This document shows positions 42,215 to 50,925 of a stretch of DNA of 64,000 nt, one piece after another; position 1 is the first letter of the stretch, and the number at the start of each line of letters is the position of its first letter. The translations under genes and the position numbers were made by a program. Below the pieces are notes generated by a model. The model had not been told where the DNA came from. It did not search any database and saw only the letters and a list, made by a program, of their open reading frames with translations. Origin of the DNA: Amycolatopsis suaedae (GTDB lineage: Bacteria; Actinomycetota; Actinomycetes; Mycobacteriales; Pseudonocardiaceae); NCBI RefSeq assembly GCF_004214935.1, contig NZ_SFCC01000001.1, forward strand, positions 1 through 64,000. Direction: 5' to 3'.

Positions 42215-42234
42215 TCGAGTATCTCCGATACGAG
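42215..42234. promoter_or_regulatory. GTATC-TCC-GATAC palindrome before the permease genes
   Basis: GTATCTCCGATAC (42219-42231) is a perfect 5-bp-arm dyad, flanked by CTCG and CGAG, and lies 57 bases before the permease start. It shares TATC-N3-GATA with the site at 39548 and could be a second operator or internal promoter region. Confidence 0.55.
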
Positions 42235-42287
42235 TCGCGGGCCTCTGCCTTGCAGCTCATCCGTCTGAACGCGCCCGGGTGGTCACC

Positions 42288-43304
42288 ATGAGCAAGTGGT
42301 GGGAAGGCAGCAAGGGCGGTGGTGCGGCGATGACCGCCTACATCCTGCGGCGGCTCGGGGCCAGCGTGGTGATGCTGGTGCTGGTGTCGATCCTGATCTT
42401 CGTCGTGCTCCGGCTGCTGCCCGGAGACCCCACGGTCACCAAGGTCGGCGCGGCACAGGGCATCGACCCGAAGGCCCTGCTGCAGCTGCGGACCGAACTG
42501 GGCCTGGAGGACCCGATCCCGGTGCAGTACTGGGACTGGGTCACCGGCCTGCTCTCCGGCGACCTGGGCCGGTCCTACTTCAGCCAGTTCGACGTGGGCA
42601 GCCTCATCGGCGCGCAGCTCGGCCCGACGCTGGAGCTGTCCCTGGCGGGCGTCCTGCTCGCCGTGCTGCTGGCCGTCGTGCTCTCCGTGCTGCCGACCGT
42701 GCTGCGCAGCAAGTGGCTCGGCCGGATCGTCGGCGGCTACACCACGCTGGGCATGGCCGCGCCGCCGTTCGTGTTCGGCATCGTGCTGATCGCCATCTTC
42801 TCGGCGCAGCTGGGCATCCTGCCCGCAGAGAACCACGTGCCGCTGACCGAGGATCCGCTGGCCAACCTGCGCGTGCTGATCATGCCGGCGCTGACGCTGG
42901 GCATCTGCCTGTCCGCGCCGCTCATCCGCTACCTGCGGGCGTCGCTGGCCGAGGTGGAGAACTCGCAGCACGTCCGCACCGCCGTCGGCAAGGGCATTCC
43001 GCGCCGCGCGGTGATCCTGCGCCACGTCCTGCCCAACGCCCTGCTGCCCGCGCTGACGTCGCTGGGCATCACCGTCGGCGCGGTGCTGTCCGGCGCGGTG
43101 GTCGTCGAGTACGTGTTCCGCTGGCCCGGGCTGGGCTCGCTGATCGTCGACTCGGTCTACAAACGCGACTACGCCGTCATCCAGAGCACCGTGCTGCTGC
43201 TGGCCGCGGTGTTCGTCCTGGTCAACCTCGTCGTCGACCTGCTCTACGGCGTGCTCGACCCGCGCCTGCGGGTGCGCGGGAGCCGGAAGGAGGCCGCCGC
43301 GTGA
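42288..43304 (+). CDS. ABC transporter permease (DppB-like)
   Basis: An inner-membrane channel subunit of the peptide/nickel importer. Six helices are expected. The N-terminal signature YILRRLGASVVMLVLVSILI and LRLLPGDPTV, and the EAA-loop region VENSQHVRTAVGKGIPRRAV followed by ILRHVLPNALLPALTSLGI, are typical of DppB. ATG at 42288 or, equally possibly, ATG at 42330. Its stop overlaps the second permease by four bases. Confidence 0.92.
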   Translation: MSKWWEGSKGGGAAMTAYILRRLGASVVMLVLVSILIFVVLRLLPGDPTVTKVGAAQGIDPKALLQLRTELGLEDPIPVQYWDWVTGLLSGDLGRSYFSQFDVGSLIGAQLGPTLELSLAGVLLAVLLAVVLSVLPTVLRSKWLGRIVGGYTTLGMAAPPFVFGIVLIAIFSAQLGILPAENHVPLTEDPLANLRVLIMPALTLGICLSAPLIRYLRASLAEVENSQHVRTAVGKGIPRRAVILRHVLPNALLPALTSLGITVGAVLSGAVVVEYVFRWPGLGSLIVDSVYKRDYAVIQSTVLLLAAVFVLVNLVVDLLYGVLDPRLRVRGSRKEAAA

Positions 43305-44179
43305 GCGCCGAACCCGGTGCCGCCGCACCGCCGGGTGAACCGTCCGAACAGGCCGGTCCCGGCCTGCTGCGCCGGTTCCTGTCCCGCCCGCCCGCGGTGG
43401 CGGCACTGGTGGTGCTCGGGCTGTTCGTGCTGCTGGCGCTCGTGCAGCCGTTCCTGCTGGCCTCGCCGACCGCGATCAACGCGCGGAACAAGTTCGCCGA
43501 CCCCAGCCTCGCGCACCCGTTCGGCACCGACGAGCTGGGCCGCGACCTGCTGTCCCGGGTCGCCCAGGCCGGTCAGCTCTCCCTCGGCTTCGCCGCCGGT
43601 GCCACGCTGATCGCGATGGTCGTCGGCGTCTCCTGGGGCCTGCTGGCCGCGGCCCGCTCCGGCTGGCTGGACGAGGTGCTGATGCGCATCGCCGAGGCGG
43701 CGCTGGCCATCCCGACCATCCTGTTCGCGCTGGTGTTCGTGGCGGCGTTCGGATCGGACCTGGTGGCGATGACCGTCGTCGCCGGGCTGCTGATGTCGCC
43801 GCTGACCGCCCGGATCGCCCGGTCCGCGGTGCTGGCCGAACTGAAGTCGGAGTACGTGCACGGCCTCGACGCCGTCGGGGTGCCGCGGACCCGCATCCTG
43901 TTCGGCGAGGTGCTGCCCAACGCGCTGCCCGCGCTGCTGGCGCAGGCGTCGCTGAACGTCGCCACCTCGCTGATGCTGGAGGCCACGCTGAGCTTCGTCG
44001 GGCTGGGCATCCAGCCCCCGGACGCGTCCTGGGGCACGCTGCTCAAGGCCGGCTACGACCGGCTCTACGAGTCGCTGTGGTACCCGCTGATGCCCGCGTT
44101 GCTGATCATCGCCGCCATCGCCGCGCTCAACACGATCGGCGACCAGCTGCAACGCGTCCTGCACCGGAGCACGTCATGA
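43301..44179 (+). CDS. ABC transporter permease (DppC-like)
   Basis: Second channel subunit. LAHPFGTDELGRDLLSRVAQ is the hallmark of DppC. The EAA loop (YVHGLDAVGVPRTRILFGEV) contacts the ATPase. Ends with ATLSFVGLGIQPPDASWGTL and LWYPLMPALLIIAAIAALNT. GTG start overlaps the first permease stop and its own stop overlaps the ATPase start, both by four bases. Confidence 0.93.
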   Translation: MSAEPGAAAPPGEPSEQAGPGLLRRFLSRPPAVAALVVLGLFVLLALVQPFLLASPTAINARNKFADPSLAHPFGTDELGRDLLSRVAQAGQLSLGFAAGATLIAMVVGVSWGLLAAARSGWLDEVLMRIAEAALAIPTILFALVFVAAFGSDLVAMTVVAGLLMSPLTARIARSAVLAELKSEYVHGLDAVGVPRTRILFGEVLPNALPALLAQASLNVATSLMLEATLSFVGLGIQPPDASWGTLLKAGYDRLYESLWYPLMPALLIIAAIAALNTIGDQLQRVLHRSTS

Positions 44180-45762
44180 GCGAGGAAGTACTCCGCCTGG
44201 AGGGACTGGACCTCGGCGTCCGGTCCGGCAAGCAGGTCCGCCCGCTGGTGCACGGCGTGAACCTCACCCTGCGCCGCGGCGAGCGGGTGGCGCTGGTCGG
44301 CGAGTCGGGCAGCGGCAAGACGCTGACCTCGCTGGCCGTGATGCGGCTGAACCCGGAGCCGACGGTGCGTACCGCGGGCAGGGTCATGCTCGGCGCGACC
44401 GACCTGGCCACCGCGCCGGAACGCGAGCTGGAACGCGTCCGCGGCGGCACGGTGGCGATGATCTACCAGGACCCGTTGTCCTGCCTCAACCCGGTGCGCA
44501 CCGTCGGCAACCAGCTGGTGGAGGCCCTGCGGGCGCACACCGACCTGGACGCGGCCGCCGCCCGGCGCCGCGCGGTCGAGCTGCTCGACGAGGTCGGCGT
44601 GCCCGATCCGCGGACCCGCATCGCCGACTACCCGCACCAGTTCTCCGGCGGCATGCGGCAGCGGGTGATGATCGCCATGGCGATCTCCTGCGAACCCGAC
44701 GTGCTGATCGCCGACGAGCCCACCACCGCGCTCGACGTCACCACGCAGGCGCGCATCCTGGCGCTGCTCGACGACCTGGCGCGGCGGCGCGGCATGGCGG
44801 TCCTGTTCATCACGCACGACCTCGCCGTCGCCGCCCAGTTCTGCCGCCGCATCTGCGTGATGCGCGACGGGCGGGTCGTGGAGACCGGCGAGCTGCGCTC
44901 GGTGCTCGCCGCACCCGGGCACGCCTACACCCGGCAGCTGCTCGACGCCGTGGTCACCCTGGACACCGAGCCCGCCGTCGGCACACCGGCCGGGACCGGT
45001 GAGGTGCTGGTCGAGGCCGAGGACGTGCACCGCCGCTTCGGTTCGGTCACCGCCGTGGCAGGGGTGTCGCTGCGGGTCCACCGCGGCGAGACCGTCGGGC
45101 TGGTGGGGGAGTCCGGGTCGGGCAAGTCCACGCTGTCCCAGCTGCTGCTGGGACTGGACCGGCCGACCTCGGGCACCGTGCGCCACCAGGGCACCGACCT
45201 GGCGACGCTGTCCGCCCGCGAGCTGCGCCGCCGTCGCCGCGACATGCAGGTCGTGCTGCAGGACCCGATCGGCTCGCTGAACCGGCGCAAGACCGTCGAG
45301 CACATCGTCGGCCTGCCCCTGGCCGTCCACGAAGGACTGTCCAAACGGGAGCGCCGGGCACGGGTGGCCGAGCTGCTGGGCCTGGTCGGCCTGCCCGCGT
45401 CGTTCGCCGGCCGCTACCCGAGGGAGCTGTCCGGCGGGCAGTGCCAGCGGGTCAACATCGCCCGCGCCATCGCGCTGGAGCCGTCGTTCCTGGTGCTGGA
45501 CGAGGCGGTGTCCGCGGTCGACGTGGTGATCCAGGCGCAGATTCTCGACCTGCTGCGCGACCTGCAGCAGCGGCTGGGCCTGACCTACCTGTTCGTCTCG
45601 CACGACCTGGCCGTCGTCCGGTCGATGGCGCCGCGGCTGGCGGTCATGTACCGCGGGGAAGTGGTCGAGGAGGGCACCCGCGAGGAGATCTTCGGCAACC
45701 CGCGCCACGAGTACACGCGGACCCTGCTGTCGGCGATCCCGACCCTGGACGTGCCCGCATGA
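44176..45762 (+). CDS. Fused dual ABC ATPase (DppD-DppF in one chain)
   Basis: Supplies both ATPase halves of the importer in one 528-residue polypeptide. First half: Walker [11 protein letters not shown], signature [10 protein letters not shown], Walker [12 protein letters not shown]. Second half from about residue 277: [20 protein letters not shown] and [11 protein letters not shown], where the usual P-T after DE is A-V. Each half has a His switch ([18 protein letters not shown]). The oligopeptide-type C-terminal [15 protein letters not shown] is present. Overlaps both neighbours by four bases. Confidence 0.93.
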   Translation: MSEEVLRLEGLDLGVRSGKQVRPLVHGVNLTLRRGERVALVGESGSGKTLTSLAVMRLNPEPTVRTAGRVMLGATDLATAPERELERVRGGTVAMIYQDPLSCLNPVRTVGNQLVEALRAHTDLDAAAARRRAVELLDEVGVPDPRTRIADYPHQFSGGMRQRVMIAMAISCEPDVLIADEPTTALDVTTQARILALLDDLARRRGMAVLFITHDLAVAAQFCRRICVMRDGRVVETGELRSVLAAPGHAYTRQLLDAVVTLDTEPAVGTPAGTGEVLVEAEDVHRRFGSVTAVAGVSLRVHRGETVGLVGESGSGKSTLSQLLLGLDRPTSGTVRHQGTDLATLSARELRRRRRDMQVVLQDPIGSLNRRKTVEHIVGLPLAVHEGLSKRERRARVAELLGLVGLPASFAGRYPRELSGGQCQRVNIARAIALEPSFLVLDEAVSAVDVVIQAQILDLLRDLQQRLGLTYLFVSHDLAVVRSMAPRLAVMYRGEVVEEGTREEIFGNPRHEYTRTLLSAIPTLDVPA

Positions 45763-46721
45763 CCGTCCGCCTCGCGCTGGTCGGGCTCGGCGACATCGGG
45801 ACCGGTGCGCACCTGCCCGCGTTGCGCCGCAACCCCGACGTCGAGGTGGTGGCGCTGGCCGACCCCGACCCGGCACGCGGCGCGCCCTACGCGAGCCTGG
45901 ACGAGGTGCTGGACCACGTCGCCGTCGACGGCGTCGTGCTGGCCACGCCGCCGTGGGTCACCACGGACCTGATCACCCGCGCCACGCAGGCCGGGGTGTT
46001 CGTGCTGGCCGAGAAACCGGTCGCGGTCACGCCGGAGGCCGCCGCACCGCTGGCGGAGCTGCCGCCGGAGCAGCGGGCCCGCGTCCAGGTGGGCCTGACC
46101 TACCGGCACGACCCGGCCATGGACGTCCTGCGCCGCTGGATCACCGGGCGCGTCCTGGGCGACGACCTGCTGGTGCGGGCCCACATCTACGACGAACGCC
46201 GGGACCCGGCCGATCCCGGGCACGCCGGGCGGATCGAGGCGACGCTGGGCCACGGCCTGCCGGTGGTGCACGAGGGCGCGCACGTCTTCGACTGGTTCGC
46301 CCACCTCTTCGGCGGCGGGCCCACCGCCGTCGACGACGCCTGGTCGGTGGCCACCCGGCCAGGGCTGCCCTCCGCCAACCTGTGCGGCGCGCGGCTGCGC
46401 TATCCCGGCGGAGTCACCGTGCTGGCCGAGTTCGGCTGGCTCACCGCCGCCCTGCCACGCTGCGAGATCACCTTCCTCGGCGACCGCGGACACGCCGTGC
46501 TCGACGGGTCCAGCTTCGCGCTCGACGCGACGTTCGGCCACACGGTCAAACGGGTCCGGTTCACCGGCGACCGCACCACCCGCTGTTTCGACCTGCAGGT
46601 CAGCCGGTTCGTCGCGTTGATCACCGGCACCGACCCGGTGCCCAGCCCCAGCCTCGCCGACGGGCTGGCCGCGCTGGAGACCAGCACCCGGGTCGCCCGC
46701 CTCGCCGGAGGTGGCCGGTGA
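45759..46721 (+). CDS. Gfo/Idh/MocA-family oxidoreductase
   Basis: An NAD(P)-dependent dehydrogenase of the glucose-fructose oxidoreductase/inositol dehydrogenase family. Rossmann motif LALVGLGDIGTGAHLPAL, then VVALADPDPARG and the EKP motif VFVLAEKPVAVTPEAA (Lys is usually catalytic). The C-terminal sheet domain contains HEGAHVFDWFAHLFGG, where a catalytic His/Asp would sit. Length 320. In the operon it likely oxidises or reduces a sugar-like intermediate, which is inference from the family. Confidence 0.88.
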   Translation: MTVRLALVGLGDIGTGAHLPALRRNPDVEVVALADPDPARGAPYASLDEVLDHVAVDGVVLATPPWVTTDLITRATQAGVFVLAEKPVAVTPEAAAPLAELPPEQRARVQVGLTYRHDPAMDVLRRWITGRVLGDDLLVRAHIYDERRDPADPGHAGRIEATLGHGLPVVHEGAHVFDWFAHLFGGGPTAVDDAWSVATRPGLPSANLCGARLRYPGGVTVLAEFGWLTAALPRCEITFLGDRGHAVLDGSSFALDATFGHTVKRVRFTGDRTTRCFDLQVSRFVALITGTDPVPSPSLADGLAALETSTRVARLAGGGR

Positions 46722-47440
46722 CGTTCCTGCGCTGGGCCGACTCCACCCGTGAACAGCTGCGTGCCGTCCTGCCGGACGCGCTGGTCGTGCTGCCCTTCGG
46801 GGCGACCGAGCAGCACGGCCCGCACCTGGCCACCGGCACCGACGCCCTGCTGGCAGGCGCCGTCGCCGCCCGCGCCACCGAGGCGGCCGCCCCGCTCGCG
46901 GACCGGCCGCTGGTGCTGGCGCCGTGCCTGCCGTTCGGCGCCTCCGATCACCACCTGCCCTTCGGCGGCACGCTGTCGCTGTCGGTGGAGACCGCCACCG
47001 CCGTGCTCGGCGACCTGGCCCGCTCGGTCGTCGCCGGTGGCGGGCGGCGGCTGCTGGTGGTCAACGGCCACGGCGGCAACCGCGGGGTGTGCCACGCCGC
47101 CGCGTCCGGCGCGTCGTCGCGGTACGGCCTGGCGGTGTCGGTCACGCACTACTGGGACCTGCTGCCCGCCGACCCGGCGGTGCCCGGCCACGCCGGGCGG
47201 TTCGAGACGTCGATGGTGCTGGCCGTCGACGAGACGCTGGTGGCGCCGCGCCGCCCGCGCCCCGACCCGCCGGCGGGGTCCACTGTGGACGGTGTCGATC
47301 AGCACGACCCGAAGGCGTGGCTGCGTATCGACGGCTACACCGACCACCCGGAACTGGCCGACGCCGCGGCCGGCGCGGCGTGGCTGGAACAGGCGGTGTC
47401 CGCGCTGAGCGCGCGGCTGATCGAGCTGGCGAGGATGTGA
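46718..47440 (+). CDS. Creatininase-family metal-dependent amidohydrolase
   Basis: Member of the creatininase family, whose members open cyclic amides or cleave formamides using two metals. Ligand motifs are intact: PFGATEQHGPHLATGTD (Glu31, His33 or His36, Asp42), PFGASDHH, VVNGHGGNRG and a late Glu in AGRFETSMVLA. Length 240 is normal. GTG start overlaps the oxidoreductase stop. True creatinine use is not supported, because no creatinase or sarcosine oxidase gene is near. A lactam, lactone-like or formamide substrate is more likely in this operon. Confidence 0.87.
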   Translation: MTFLRWADSTREQLRAVLPDALVVLPFGATEQHGPHLATGTDALLAGAVAARATEAAAPLADRPLVLAPCLPFGASDHHLPFGGTLSLSVETATAVLGDLARSVVAGGGRRLLVVNGHGGNRGVCHAAASGASSRYGLAVSVTHYWDLLPADPAVPGHAGRFETSMVLAVDETLVAPRRPRPDPPAGSTVDGVDQHDPKAWLRIDGYTDHPELADAAAGAAWLEQAVSALSARLIELARM

Positions 47441-48204
47441 TGATCGACTTCCACACGCACACCCCGGCCTGGCACACCGGAACCTGGCTCGGCGGCACCG
47501 CGTTCGGGCCGGGGGAGTTCCTGGAGTTCCTGGACAGCGCGGGCATCGAGGCCGCCGTGGTGCTCTCGCACGACGGGCTGTTCAACGCGACCCCGGCCGC
47601 CAACGACGAGCTGGCCGCGTTCGTCGCGGCCGATCCGCGCCGGATGATCGGCTACGGCACGGTCAACCCGCGCCACGCCGACGCCGCCGACGAGGTCCGC
47701 CGCTGCTTCACCGAGCTGGGGCTGGGCGGGCTGAAGCTGCATCCGTGGCTGCAGGGGTTCAGCATGCACGAGCGGTCGCTGGACGCGATCTGCGAGGAGG
47801 TGATCGACGGCGGCGGCATCCTGCTGTCGCACGACGGCACGCCGCCGTACTCGATGCCCGGCCAGATCGCCGCGCTGGCCCGCCGCCACCCCCGGCTGCC
47901 GGTCGTGCTCGGCCACGGCGGCCTGCACGACTGCTGGCGGGAGGCGCTGGCGATGGTGTGCGAGACCGACAATCTCTACTTGTGCCTGTGCGGCACGCCG
48001 CCCTACGCGGCCCGGTACATCATCGAGCACGCGCCACGCGGCAAGGTGCTGTTCGGCACCGACGCCGGCCTGTCCGACAAGGCAAGCCAGGACTACGCCG
48101 TCGCCCGGGTCGCCGAGATCGACGGCTGGGGCATCACCGGCGAGCAGCGCGCCGACCTGCTCGACCACGCCCCGCGTGCGCTGCTCGGCCGGTGGCTGGC
48201 ATGA
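47440..48204 (+). CDS. Amidohydrolase-2 family hydrolase, paralogue 1
   Basis: A TIM-barrel metal-dependent hydrolase or decarboxylase (ACMSD/lactonase superfamily). All metal ligands are visible: HxH as FHTHTP (His5, His7), ILLSHDG (His131), VVLGHGG (His159) and FGTDAG (Asp208). GLKLHPWLQGF is the usual barrel motif. Length 254. Its ATG shares one base with the preceding stop (TGATG). Likely active. The family includes sugar-lactone hydrolases and decarboxylases, so the reaction cannot be fixed. Confidence 0.85.
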   Translation: MIDFHTHTPAWHTGTWLGGTAFGPGEFLEFLDSAGIEAAVVLSHDGLFNATPAANDELAAFVAADPRRMIGYGTVNPRHADAADEVRRCFTELGLGGLKLHPWLQGFSMHERSLDAICEEVIDGGGILLSHDGTPPYSMPGQIAALARRHPRLPVVLGHGGLHDCWREALAMVCETDNLYLCLCGTPPYAARYIIEHAPRGKVLFGTDAGLSDKASQDYAVARVAEIDGWGITGEQRADLLDHAPRALLGRWLA

Positions 48205-49304
48205 GCGAGCGGATCGCGGCGGTACACAGCGTCGCGGTGAGCCTGCCCGCCCACCCGGACCTGGTGGTGCGCGGCGCGAAGGGCGCCCACGACCGGTCGG
48301 ACTTCCTGCTCGTACGGGTCACCACGTCCGGCGGAGCGCAGGGCTACGGCGAGGTCAGCGGCACCGCGTTGTGGAGCGGGGAGGACGCGGTCAGCGCCCG
48401 GCACTTCACCCACACCGTGCTGGCGCCCGCGCTGCTGGGCAGGCCGCTGGCACCGGTGGGCGCGCTGGAGGCGGTGATGGACCGCGTGCTGGCGGGCAAC
48501 CCGTTCACCAAGGCCGGGCTGTCGACGGCACTGTGGGACGCGCACGCACGGGTGCTCGGCGTGCCGCTGGCCGTGGCGCTGGGCGGGCCCTACCGCGACG
48601 AGGTGCCGATCAAGCTGTCGCTGTCCGGCGACGGGGCGCGGCTGGAACGGGCGTACGCGGCGGCGGTCGCGGCCGGGTTCGGGGCGTTCAAGGTCAAGGT
48701 CGGGCTCGGGGTGACCGGCGACCTGGAACGGGTGCGGCTGGCCAGGGAACTGGCCGGGCCGCAGGCCTTCCTCGGCACCGACGCCAACGGCGGGTGGAAC
48801 CGCGCCGAGGCCGCCACCGCGGTGCGCGGGCTGGCCGGGTTCGGGGTCGCGTTCGCCGAGCAGCCGCTGCCGCCGGAGGACCTGGCCGGCATGGCGGCGC
48901 TGCGTGCGCACGGGCTGCCGGTGGTGGCCGACGAGTCGGTGTTCGGCACGGCCGACCTGACCAGGGTGATCCGGGCCGAGGCCGCCGACGTGGTGAGCCT
49001 GTACGTCGGCAAGGCGGGTGGGCCGGGACGGGCCGTCGGGATGGGTGCGGTGGCGCGGGCGTTCGGGTTGCCGGTGCTGATCGGGTCCAACGGCGAACTG
49101 GGGCTGGGTGCCGCGGCGCAGCTGCACGTGGCGTGCGCGCTGCCGGAACTGTCCGCGTTCCCGTCCGACATCATCGGCGCCCACTACTACGCCGAGGACA
49201 TTCTGGACACCCCGCTGGACAGCGACGGATGCCGGGTCCGGCTCGGCACCGGACCGGGGCTCGGCGTGCGGCCGAGGGACGACCTGAGGAGGCGGTTCCG
49301 GTGA
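48201..49304 (+). CDS. Mandelate racemase/muconate lactonizing enzyme-family protein
   Basis: An enolase-superfamily enzyme that abstracts a proton alpha to a carboxylate. The muconate-lactonizing subgroup is indicated by KxK in FKVKVG (Lys164, Lys166) and metal ligands Asp194 (TDANGGW), Glu220 (FAEQPL) and Asp244 (VVADES). The position usually held by the second catalytic Lys in the sixth strand (LK.xxKxGG) is Tyr268 in SLYVGKAGG. This could change the acid/base chemistry. Length 367. Four-base overlaps on both sides. Candidate reactions are cycloisomerisation, epimerisation or dehydration. Confidence 0.88.
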   Translation: MSERIAAVHSVAVSLPAHPDLVVRGAKGAHDRSDFLLVRVTTSGGAQGYGEVSGTALWSGEDAVSARHFTHTVLAPALLGRPLAPVGALEAVMDRVLAGNPFTKAGLSTALWDAHARVLGVPLAVALGGPYRDEVPIKLSLSGDGARLERAYAAAVAAGFGAFKVKVGLGVTGDLERVRLARELAGPQAFLGTDANGGWNRAEAATAVRGLAGFGVAFAEQPLPPEDLAGMAALRAHGLPVVADESVFGTADLTRVIRAEAADVVSLYVGKAGGPGRAVGMGAVARAFGLPVLIGSNGELGLGAAAQLHVACALPELSAFPSDIIGAHYYAEDILDTPLDSDGCRVRLGTGPGLGVRPRDDLRRRFR

Positions 49305-50176
49305 TCGTCGACGTGCACGCGCACACCCCGACCCACGTCGGGGCCGTACCCGAGGCGGAGCGGAAGGTGTACCCGCACTGGCGCACCGACCGCCCGGTGG
49401 TGACCACGAACTCGTGGGCCGACTACGCCGAGGCGATGGCCGACGCCGACGTCAGCATCGTGTTCAACATCGCCGTCGACGACCCGGAGCCGATGACCGG
49501 GCTGCCCTACCCGCCCGAGCGGACCAACGACAACACCGCCGAGTTCGTCGCCGACGACCCGAAGCGCCGCATCGGGTTCATGTCGGTGAACCCGACGTGG
49601 GACAACGTCTTCGAGGAAGCCGAGCGGTCGCGCGAGCTGGGCCTGGTCGGGGTGAAGCTGGGGCCGAACTACCAGAACTTCGACCCGCTGGGCGAGCCCG
49701 CGCTGGCGTTCTACGCCTACTGCGAGCGGGAAGGGTTGCCGATCCTGTTCCACCAGGGTGCCTCGCCGATGCGGCACGCGCCGCTGCGCTACACCTACCC
49801 GCTGGTGACCGACGAGGTGGCGCTGCGGTTCCCGGAACTGCGGATCGTCATGGCGCACATGGGACATCCGTGGGGCACCGAGACGGCGGTGACCATCCGC
49901 AAGCACCCGCACGTCTACGCCGACGTGTCGTCGATCTACCTGCGGCCGTGGGTGTGCTACCAGTCGCTGCTGGCCGCGCACGAGTGGGGCTGTATGGGAA
50001 AGCTGCTGCTGGGCAGCGACTTCCCGATCGCCAACACCGGTGAGGCGATCGCCGGGCTGCGCCGGGTCAACGACATCCTGGCCGGCACGGCGCTGCCGCG
50101 CATCCCCGAGGACGCGATCGAGGACGTCATCCACGCCGACGCGCTCGGCGCGCTGGGACTGGAGGTGCCCGCGTGA
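49301..50176 (+). CDS. Amidohydrolase-2 family hydrolase, paralogue 2
   Basis: A second barrel hydrolase with a full set of ligands: VHAHTP (His6, His8), ILFHQG (His151), IVMAHMGHPWG (His186) and LLGSDFP (Asp240). VGVKLGPNYQNFDPLGEPAL carries the barrel lysine. Longer (291 residues) than its two neighbours, with an insertion around residues 20-80. GTG start overlaps the enolase-family stop. Probably catalytic. In this family the motif set fits decarboxylases and lactonases alike. Confidence 0.85.
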   Translation: MIVDVHAHTPTHVGAVPEAERKVYPHWRTDRPVVTTNSWADYAEAMADADVSIVFNIAVDDPEPMTGLPYPPERTNDNTAEFVADDPKRRIGFMSVNPTWDNVFEEAERSRELGLVGVKLGPNYQNFDPLGEPALAFYAYCEREGLPILFHQGASPMRHAPLRYTYPLVTDEVALRFPELRIVMAHMGHPWGTETAVTIRKHPHVYADVSSIYLRPWVCYQSLLAAHEWGCMGKLLLGSDFPIANTGEAIAGLRRVNDILAGTALPRIPEDAIEDVIHADALGALGLEVPA

Positions 50177-50925
50177 GCGTGATCGACGCGCACGTCCGCA
50201 TCGGCGACGGCAGGGAGGTCGCGCTCGGCGCCGCGACCCTGCTGTCCACAATGGACGAGCTGGGGATCGACCGGGCGCTGGTGGCGCCGGGAGAGCGGTG
50301 CATCGCCGTCGCCAACGCCGAGGGCAACGACCTGACCACGGCGGCCGCGGCGGCCTCGGGCGGGCGGCTGCTCGCCTACGCGGTGGCCAACCCGTGGTTC
50401 GGCCGTGCGGCCGTCGACGAGCTGGCCCGGGCCCGCGACGCCGGGGCGGTGGCGCTGGCCGTCGACTCGGTGCTGCAGGGGTTCGACCTGCTCGACGGGC
50501 TGGTCGAGCCGCTGCTGACGTTCGCCGCCGGGCAGGGCTGGCCGGTGTACGTGCGTACCGGCACGCCGCCCAGTGCCGTCCCGCTGCCGCTGGCCACCCT
50601 GGCGCGCCGGTTTCCCGAGCTGGACTTTCTGATGGGACGCAGCGGCGCCACCGACTTCTGGATCGACGCCGCGCCCGCGCTGCGCTACGCGCCCAACCTC
50701 TACGCCGACACCAGCTACGCGCCGTGGGACACGGTGCTCAGCGAGTTCGCCCGCGACCCGGAGATCGGGGTCGGTCGGGTGGTGTTCAGCACCGACGCGC
50801 CCTACACCGTGCCCAGGGCCGAGGTCGCCAGGGTGCGCGACTGGACGATCGGCGAGGACGACCGGGCCCGCGTGCTGGGCGGGACCGTGCTGGAACTGCT
50901 GGAGAGGAAAGGTGAACGCGGATGA
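50173..50925 (+). CDS. Amidohydrolase-2 paralogue 3, metal ligands replaced
   Basis: Same fold as its neighbours (250 residues, DAHVRIGDG, TLARRFPELDFLMG, LYADTSY, VVFSTDAPY), but three expected histidines are arginine: HxH is H7-V-R9, the fifth-strand His is Arg128 (VYVRTG) and the sixth-strand His is Arg156 (LMGRSG). The final Asp208 remains. The barrel Lys motif is also lost (GAVALAVDS). It is therefore unlikely to bind the usual metal and may be a structural or regulatory partner of paralogues 1 or 2. GTG start overlaps the previous gene. Confidence 0.8.
   Translation: MSVIDAHVRIGDGREVALGAATLLSTMDELGIDRALVAPGERCIAVANAEGNDLTTAAAAASGGRLLAYAVANPWFGRAAVDELARARDAGAVALAVDSVLQGFDLLDGLVEPLLTFAAGQGWPVYVRTGTPPSAVPLPLATLARRFPELDFLMGRSGATDFWIDAAPALRYAPNLYADTSYAPWDTVLSEFARDPEIGVGRVVFSTDAPYTVPRAEVARVRDWTIGEDDRARVLGGTVLELLERKGERG

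Noticed and set aside
46718-47440. Creatinine degradation pathway
   Set aside because: The creatininase family is broad, and neither creatinase, sarcosine oxidase nor a hydantoinase gene is present.
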